A stretch of DNA of 10,248 nucleotides from Syntrophorhabdaceae bacterium PtaU1.Bin034. GTDB taxonomy: Bacteria; Desulfobacterota_G; Syntrophorhabdia; Syntrophorhabdales; WCHB1-27. Positions 5,690 through 10,248 of the stretch are shown here, in pieces. Location: contig MVRP01000149.1 of assembly GCA_002067405.1 (NCBI GenBank), positions 1 through 10,248 on the forward strand. Direction: 5' to 3'. Position 1 is the first letter of the stretch; each line of letters starts with the position of its first letter. A model generated the notes under the pieces. It was not told the origin of the DNA. It saw only the letters and a program-made list of their open reading frames with translations, and searched no databases. A program made the translations under genes and the position numbers.

Positions 5690-7093
5690 ATGAGACGACA
5701 GGCAAGGATAGTGTCCGACAACTTCATCGAAATCGAGAAGAAATTCCTGATCTCGAACATCGATGCGTCGAAGCTCCCCGATCACCGCGAGACGATAATC
5801 GAGCAGACCTTTCTGCGGTCATCAGAGATGAACCTTGACCGACGTATAAGAGCCGAATACTGTCACGGCGACGTACGCTATTATCTCATAGAAAAATATT
5901 TGACGTCGCGACCGGCCATCAGTTTCACAAGAAGGGAAGAAATCGGGAAGCGGCATTTCGAGAAGTTGGGAAGCTTCAAGGACCCGGAACGCAAGTCTTT
6001 GAGAAAAAGGCGATGGGAATTCGTGTGGAATGATCAACAGTTCAGGATCGACAAGTACGACGGCCCGTTACAGGGTCTCATGATCCTCGAGGCGGTGCTG
6101 CGCCACGAGAACGAGGATGCGCGTATACCGGGATTCTGCACGGTCGTGAGAGAAGTAACGGGGGAGAACGAGTATTCCCGGCTCCCCACGGAAGATAGTG
6201 AGGTCCGGTCTTCAGGTCCGGCTGCCGGAAGGAAAAAGGCGGCTGCCTTTCATATCGTTGCGTTGGTGGATCTTCTTGGGCAGGGAGGGAAGCTCGGCCG
6301 ATTTAAAGGAATTCCGCGGACTCGGAATGAAAAAAGGACCTTCACGCGTCTGACGCGGGCGACGTTCGGTACCGTCGAACACTTCAGAGAGCGCATTACG
6401 ATCCTTAATCAGCCTCTCCCCATGGCGCATGCCGTCCCGGATGCAGTCAAGGAAGAACTCCATCCATCACAGCTCCGGCTTGCTGAGAGGAGTGCCGAAT
6501 CTGCGATAGGCCTTCAGTTTTTTACCGACCTCGCTCTATTGAAAATCAATCTTGGAGGTCAGAGAAGACATCGCCCGCTTATAGGTCTGTACGGTCTCTT
6601 GCGTCAGCTCGGGTTGCTCATGTTGACGGAGCTTGCCGAGGGCGTTCTCTTCAGAGGTGCAATAGAAGCGGGGATCTGCGCGGAACTGAACGGCGGCGAT
6701 CTCTATGGTCAAGCCATCTCTCGCGCCTATGCGCTTGAGTCCGATGTTGCGGTCTACCCCCGAATTGTCGTGGGGACACACCTTTTGGACTACGTCAGGT
6801 CTTTCGAAGAAAAGAGGCTCAGCGAAAACGAGAGGGTGGTCAGTGATTCGTATGCGGGAGTCATCGGTAAGTGCCTGAGACAGGACACGGATGGAGTACT
6901 TATCCTTTCCTATCTGGATCCGGTTCTCCGAAAATCCTACTTCGGACATGAAAACGACTTCGCATACGTGGTGAAGAGCGCGTGCAGGGCTATCCGGAGG
7001 CATCGGGACGTTCAAAGGGATGAGCAGCTTAACGAGCGCGTTGCCAGGATCGAGGAGTATTTCAGGAGCCAGGGGTGCTGGGCGGAGCGGTAA
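5690..7093 (+). CDS. CYTH domain fused to a cyclase-like domain (two-domain, 467 residues)
   Basis: I know no described protein with this pairing. Residues 11-165 are a CYTH domain (CyaB/thiamine triphosphatase fold): the ExExK signature is Glu14, Glu16, Lys18 in IEIEKKFLI; basic RRIR (51-54), the charged ISFTRREEI, IDKYDGPLQGLMILEAV and REVTGENEYSRL fit the later strands. The usual second Glu of the late 'ExE' pair is Val136 (EAV). Residues 186-410 resemble an uncharacterised 'DLLGQ' family with class III cyclase-like spacing: Asp194 in ALVDLLGQ, Asp280 in QFFTDLALL, FRGAIEAG (321-328), GDLYGQAISRAYALE, YPRIVVG, and QDTDGVLILSYLDP. Family knowledge suggests triphosphate or nucleotide chemistry for both halves; actual activity is inference. 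AAAGGAGAA precedes the ATG at a good distance. No membrane segment. It stands alone between gaps, with no recognisable effector beside it. Confidence 0.8.
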   Translation: MRRQARIVSDNFIEIEKKFLISNIDASKLPDHRETIIEQTFLRSSEMNLDRRIRAEYCHGDVRYYLIEKYLTSRPAISFTRREEIGKRHFEKLGSFKDPERKSLRKRRWEFVWNDQQFRIDKYDGPLQGLMILEAVLRHENEDARIPGFCTVVREVTGENEYSRLPTEDSEVRSSGPAAGRKKAAAFHIVALVDLLGQGGKLGRFKGIPRTRNEKRTFTRLTRATFGTVEHFRERITILNQPLPMAHAVPDAVKEELHPSQLRLAERSAESAIGLQFFTDLALLKINLGGQRRHRPLIGLYGLLRQLGLLMLTELAEGVLFRGAIEAGICAELNGGDLYGQAISRAYALESDVAVYPRIVVGTHLLDYVRSFEEKRLSENERVVSDSYAGVIGKCLRQDTDGVLILSYLDPVLRKSYFGHENDFAYVVKSACRAIRRHRDVQRDEQLNERVARIEEYFRSQGCWAER

Positions 7094-7173
7094 GGAAGAC
7101 GCCATCGCCCGGGCAGGCGGGAGAGTGGAAAACAGGGGGTGCTCGACGTCGGGTGTAATAACAAAAAGATCTT

Positions 7174-7276
7174 ATGCTTACAGGAAAAATAACGACAGAA
7201 ACAGACAAAAACTGCTCACGTCACGATCCGGGACGTCAAAGACGCCAAGATGATCGATTTCAGGCTTCATCACACG
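7174..7276 (+). pseudogene. Broken, truncated copy of the PC4-like gene
   Basis: ATG 7174 starts MLTGKITTETDK, matching MLIGKIDVRAKE of the intact gene at 4344. After the five-A run at 7207-7211 another frame continues with TAHVTIRDVKDAKMIDFRLHHT, matching ILVTIRDVKKTRMIDVRVHHT. Removing one A joins the two and restores exact residue spacing (18 residues to VTI in both). After HHT (base 7276) the similarity ends: the acidic turn, GISLS and the last helix are missing, and the start of the next gene follows within 40 bases. The missing 3' half shows this is true decay, not only a sequencing slip. No good ribosome binding site is seen before 7174. Confidence 0.75.
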
Positions 7277-7313
7277 ATGTTTCACCCATCACCCAACCAA
7301 AAGGAACCAAAAA

Positions 7314-7586
7314 ATGAACAACGTCGCAGAATTTATCAAGATCAGACAGGGGATCGAGTCTCTTGCCAAAGAGATCGCCGTTTTGGTGGAAAAGAAAATC
7401 GCGCCCGAGTCTCAGCTCAGGCTCGACAAGGCAAATGAACTGCTGGCAAAGCTCACCGCGCTCTCGGACAACGATGTCCAGGAGGTGGCGGTCGGCCGGT
7501 TGACGAGACTGCTAAGCAGCCTCGCAAAGAAAGTTGGGACACTGAGCCCAAAGAAACAGGTCGTCAAAAAGCGGCCGGTCTCCTAG
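7314..7586 (+). CDS. Hypothetical helical protein with basic tail, 90 residues
   Basis: I do not recognise this protein. Residues 1-75 read as three amphipathic helices: NNVAEFIKIRQGIESLAKEI, SQLRLDKANELLAKLTAL and QEVAVGRLTRLLSSLAKKV. The last 13 residues are a basic, proline-containing tail (SPKKQVVKKRPVS), recalling nucleic-acid-binding tails. No membrane segment, cysteine pair or catalytic motif is visible. AAGGAA (7301-7306) lies seven bases before the ATG at 7314, which supports this start. It sits just downstream of the PC4-like relic and may have been its partner or may have replaced its 3' end. The regular helical pattern and ribosome binding site make a real gene likely; function unknown. 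Confidence 0.65.
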   Translation: MNNVAEFIKIRQGIESLAKEIAVLVEKKIAPESQLRLDKANELLAKLTALSDNDVQEVAVGRLTRLLSSLAKKVGTLSPKKQVVKKRPVS

Positions 7587-7622
7587 AATTTTTTGGGGTC
7601 GCCCGAACCGGAATGCTGCTGC

Positions 7623-7683
7623 AGCTGCCTCTTCATCTGCCTCCTTCTGCATAGCACCGCGAGGAGAGCATTAAGAGGCAGCT
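7623..7683. repeat. 11-bp perfect inverted repeat with inner stem
   Basis: AGCTGCCTCTT (7623-7633) and AAGAGGCAGCT (7673-7683) are perfect inverted copies around 39 bases, within which CTCCT and AGGAG can pair again. Six A follow on the plus strand and a six-T run lies 32 bases before, so it is not an ordinary terminator in either direction. It could be a structured RNA, a 3' end element or the remains of a small mobile element. Confidence 0.45.
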
Positions 7684-8078
7684 AAAAAATAGCGGGTTTC
7701 TTTGCACCTAATGTCTAGTCCCATAAGTTCACGATAGTATTTCTCAACTGTGAACCTTTCACCTCCAAGGCGAACACGGCCTGCCCCTCATCGGTTCAGG
7801 AGACTGGAACGACGGATGAACATGGTGGTACGGGAAGGCAAAGGCGAGAGCGTCCGGCTCGCGTTCTTCATGTGCGAAGTGTTCCTAAACACTGATTCAG
7901 CCCGCTGTCTTTCTTTTAAAAGGGTAGTTCATAGAACACCCATTTGCCACAGGACTTCTGGTGAAGCCTATGGCTTCCCCCGATTGCCCTACCCCGCGTC
8001 GCACATCTTATACAAATCGAAGTTTTTTTCTGTCGACCCGTCGGTGTTTCCCTTAGTATTATATTTATAGGAGAGAAC

Positions 8079-8113
8079 GTTTCGTTGACACGTGCCGGTG
8101 CGAAACCTACCTT
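8079..8113 (+). promoter_or_regulatory. Weak candidate promoter with dyad before the 8213 gene
   Basis: TTGACA (8085-8090) is a perfect -35, but the -10 at 17 bases is only TACCTT (8108-8113). The -35 lies within an inverted repeat GTTTCG (8079-8084) and CGAAAC (8101-8106), which could be an operator. Low confidence. Confidence 0.25.
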
Positions 8114-8212
8114 AATACAGTACTTCTTGCGGTTTTCGATGGCGAGCGATTCCCCTGCTGCCTTTGCACGTGCGTTGAATGGTCGCGACCTATATCGGCC
8201 TATGGTTTTCTT

Positions 8213-9328
8213 ATGACCCGCAGGTTTCGAATCGGTATCCTCCTTGTTCTCGTCGCATTCCTCAGTTATCTTGCCTACCTCATCATGGCACCGTTTTTTC
8301 CATCCCTCATCTGGGCTGCGGTTTTTGCGATCGTTTTCTATCCGGCATACCGCTTCATCCTCCGATACTTAAAGCGCCCGGCTCTGGCTTCCCTGGCAGC
8401 GGTTGCCCTTGTTCTCATAGTGCTTTTGGGACCCCTTTCCTACCTTTCGTACCTCCTGATAGGCGAACTGCAGGGTCTCGCGAATACCGGCCTCACCGTC
8501 GAGGGCGTGCGGTCGGCATACCAGGATTCGATTATCCACGATCTTGCAAACAGGGTGCTGCCTGTCTTTAATCTCGATGAGCAGCGCATTATCACTTACT
8601 TGGTAAACAGCCTTTCGAACTTGTCAAAACATCTGCTGCGCCTGGCTCCCGGCGGGCTGGGTAATGTCGCAGGTGCTTTTGTCACTTTCTTTATCATGAC
8701 CTTCGTCCTCTTCTTCTTTTTCAAGGACGGCAGTGCCTACGTGACCAGGATTCTTGAACTCTTGCCCTTTTCAGAGCAGAACAAGCAAAACCTGTCAAAA
8801 CAGACAAAGGACGTGATCGTTTCGACTATTTATGGGGGTGTTGCCGTGGCGGTGGCCCAAGGGATAGTGGGGGCCATAGGATTTATTTCAGTCGGGATTT
8901 CTTCACCGGCCCTCTGGGGTTTGGCCACCGCAATCACGTCTTTTATTCCCTTTGTCGGCTCCCACATCGTCTGGGTACCCATAGCCCTCTATCTTCTAGT
9001 CACGGGGCACATACTGAAGGCGATTATCCTGGCGGCCTTCGGCATTATAGGCATCGGCATGGTGGATAATGTGGTTCGTCCTCTTTTTATCAGGGGGCGG
9101 GCAAGATTATCTTTTCTCCTCACCTTCTTTGCCGTGCTTGGGGGCATTCAGGCGTTCGGCCTTATCGGCATTATTGTCGGACCTCTCATCATGGCTCTCT
9201 ACATCTCTCTCATTGACATTGCGAAGGACTTCGAAGACGAGCGGTCCGTTACGGTCACGGAACCACCGCCCGCACGCGCCAAGCTCCGAGATAAAAAGCA
9301 GGGAAACTCGACAACTGATCAGGGGTGA
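8213..9328 (+). CDS. AI-2E/PerM family membrane transporter
   Basis: This 371-residue integral inner-membrane protein has the layout of the AI-2E (UPF0118/PerM) family: two hydrophobic segments at about 7-50, one at 56-85, a soluble region of about 65 residues (LQGLANTGLTVEGV to LLRLAPGG), then one segment near 150-172 (FVTFFIMTFVLFFFF), and several at about 205-340. The conserved late motif GLIGIIVGPLIMALY is present near 318-332, and the tail is short, charged and cytoplasmic. Members include exporters of the quorum signal AI-2, Na+/H+ antiporters and many of unknown cargo, so the substrate cannot be named. ATG 8213 has no real ribosome binding site (upstream is pyrimidine-rich), but no in-frame alternative looks better. 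It is not part of an operon with neighbours. Family assignment is secure. Confidence 0.88.
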   Translation: MTRRFRIGILLVLVAFLSYLAYLIMAPFFPSLIWAAVFAIVFYPAYRFILRYLKRPALASLAAVALVLIVLLGPLSYLSYLLIGELQGLANTGLTVEGVRSAYQDSIIHDLANRVLPVFNLDEQRIITYLVNSLSNLSKHLLRLAPGGLGNVAGAFVTFFIMTFVLFFFFKDGSAYVTRILELLPFSEQNKQNLSKQTKDVIVSTIYGGVAVAVAQGIVGAIGFISVGISSPALWGLATAITSFIPFVGSHIVWVPIALYLLVTGHILKAIILAAFGIIGIGMVDNVVRPLFIRGRARLSFLLTFFAVLGGIQAFGLIGIIVGPLIMALYISLIDIAKDFEDERSVTVTEPPPARAKLRDKKQGNSTTDQG

Positions 9329-9563
9329 GCAAGGGCATCGTCGACCTTTCTATTTCCCGCAGCCACGGTAATGCTCTGTCAGCTCCACGAGATAGCCCGA
9401 TTCTATGACAGCATTGATCACTTTATGGAGGCTGTGCAATAAAAAAGAAAGAGCAAGGCTTCTTGCGAACAACAATAATAAGGCTTATATTGATTTGCAA
9501 ATACTGGAATAGGTCGAGACGATAATCCGGATTTGTCTCCTCATCTCAAATCCCCTTTATTAT

Positions 9564-9577
9564 CACTATCTATAGTG
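9564..9577. promoter_or_regulatory. Perfect 6-2-6 dyad upstream of groES
   Basis: CACTAT-CT-ATAGTG is a perfect 6-bp inverted repeat with a two-base centre, about 200 bases before groES. It lies in an AT-rich patch and could bind a dimeric regulator. No T-tract follows. Chance is possible. Confidence 0.2.
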
Positions 9578-9714
9578 TATGTCCGTTAATGGAGCCCATG
9601 AACAGGTTTTCGGGCCCCCAGAGACAGTGGCCACAACGCTTTAAAAGCTTGGGAAGGAGCAACTTCATAAAGAATGTGTGAATTAGGCGATTGATGCAAG
9701 ACGGCCGGAAGATC

Positions 9715-9743
9715 TTGCGTTACACGGCACCGGGTATCATATT
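9715..9743 (+). promoter_or_regulatory. Weak candidate promoter for groES-groEL
   Basis: TTGCGT (9715-9720) and CATATT (9738-9743) are 17 bases apart, with three and four of six consensus matches. It would start transcription near 9750, about 30 bases before the groES ATG. The match is poor for genes usually strongly expressed, so another sigma factor or an upstream promoter is possible. Confidence 0.25.
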
Positions 9744-9778
9744 GTAGATTCCTAAAACAGGGAAAGGAGTGCGAAGCA

Positions 9779-10069
9779 ATGAAAGTCAGACCATTACAGG
9801 ACAGAATAATTATCAAGAGGCTCGAGGAGCAGGAGAAAACAAAAGGAGGGATCATCATTCCGGATGCCGCCAGGGAAAAACCCCAGGAAGGCCGCGTCGT
9901 CGCCGTCGGCATTGGCAGGATGACGGACAAGGGACAGAGGGTGCCGCCCGAAGTAAAGGCGGGCGATAAGATCCTTTTCGGCAAATATTCCGGTACAGAT
10001 ATCAAGATTGACGGCGAAGAACACCTGATCCTCAAGGAAGAGGATATTCTTGCCATAATCGAAGACTAG
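9779..10069 (+). CDS. groES: Co-chaperonin GroES
   Basis: This 96-residue protein is the 10-kDa lid of the GroEL folding chamber; seven copies cap one GroEL ring in the cytoplasm. The family pattern is complete: [21 protein letters not shown] start, the mobile loop [16 protein letters not shown] (residues about 21-37) that contacts Gro[31 protein letters not shown] and the end [15 protein letters not shown]. Length is normal for a bacterial GroES. The start at ATG 9779 follows AAAGGAG at 9763-9769. groEL begins 15 bases after its stop, the usual order. Identity is certain. Confidence 0.97.
   Translation: MKVRPLQDRIIIKRLEEQEKTKGGIIIPDAAREKPQEGRVVAVGIGRMTDKGQRVPPEVKAGDKILFGKYSGTDIKIDGEEHLILKEEDILAIIED

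Positions 10070-10248
<179 letters not shown>

Larger units (their letters stand above)
7587..8212. other. Gene-poor stretch of 626 bases
   Basis: No convincing coding sequence was found on either strand; the longest open frame (7750-8070, plus) has no recognisable protein character and no ribosome binding site. The stretch holds the inverted repeat at 7623-7683, a small perfect hairpin GAAGCC-TAT-GGCTTC at 7963-7977, and a possible promoter for the 8213 gene near 8085. No T-tract terminator for the 7314 gene was seen. Confidence 0.5.
9329..9778. other. Intergenic region upstream of groES
   Basis: This 450-base gap has no supported gene. It contains a 6-2-6 dyad at 9564-9577, a possible promoter at 9715-9743, and a short minus-strand frame ending at 9350 that looks protein-like (VINAVIESGYLVEL) but is too short to support. 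No copy of the HrcA operator (CIRCE) was found, and no clear sigma-32 promoter. Confidence 0.45.

Noticed and set aside
7750..8070. 106-codon open frame on the plus strand
   Set aside because: No ribosome binding site, irregular composition and no recognisable domain.
9350..9421. Short protein-like frame on the minus strand (VINAVIESGYLVEL...)
   Set aside because: Only 23 codons from GTG, no ribosome binding site, no family recognised; could be a relic but cannot be supported.
9453..9466. Minus-strand terminator GCAAG-AAGC-CTTGC followed by a T-rich run
   Set aside because: The stem is only five pairs and there is no minus-strand gene nearby for it to end.
9598..9681. 27-codon frame MNRFSGPQRQW before groES
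   Set aside because: Too short, ribosome binding site too close to ATG, and no known relative.
9763..9769. Half CIRCE element (GAGTGC) before groES
   Set aside because: It is part of the ribosome binding site region and has no matching left half.

Overview
The window is a bacterial chromosomal segment of moderately high GC. It suggests an environmental, probably Gram-negative bacterium with many sensor kinases. Hybrid PAS histidine kinases with a GGIAHDFNN-type H box, several small CspA proteins, and the groES sequence fit the former Deltaproteobacteria or Nitrospirota best. This is an impression from gene style, not a phylogenetic placement. No tRNA, rRNA, CRISPR array, transposase or phage gene was found.

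Layout. Positions 1-2109 (minus) hold a hybrid sensor kinase: coiled coil, PAS domains, HisKA, HATPase, and a receiver domain cut by the window edge. Its frame is broken twice, at about 1441-1490 and at a seven-G run at 506-512. The rest of the window reads on the plus strand. A receiver-domain remnant (about 2381-2551) leads into a 158-residue beta-sandwich, carbohydrate-binding-like protein (2548-3024). An unknown 103-residue gene overlaps a stand-alone response regulator (3444-4119). Then come three small nucleic-acid-binding genes: a PC4-like protein (4344-4562) and two cold-shock proteins (4637-4837 and 5102-5302). The second csp has its own promoter, a terminator-like hairpin in its leader, and a hairpin over its ribosome binding site.

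The most unusual gene is at 5690-7093. It has an N-terminal CYTH domain (class IV cyclase/triphosphatase fold) and a C-terminal domain resembling an uncharacterised family with class III nucleotide cyclase-like motifs. After it lie a broken, truncated copy of the PC4-like gene (7174-7276), an unknown helical protein with a basic tail (7314-7586), a gene-poor stretch with an 11-bp inverted repeat, an AI-2E/PerM-type membrane protein (8213-9328), and groES followed by the start of groEL (9779 to the end).

Working together. The genes look like sensing and stress functions: phosphorelay parts, RNA chaperones, a PC4-like single-strand binder and the chaperonin. There is no long operon. Transcription units appear short and separated by 200-600 base gaps, two of which carry clear terminators. 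Three decayed or frame-broken loci in 10 kb mean either active gene decay or single-base errors in the assembly. The seven-G and five-A runs at two of the breaks make error a serious possibility.
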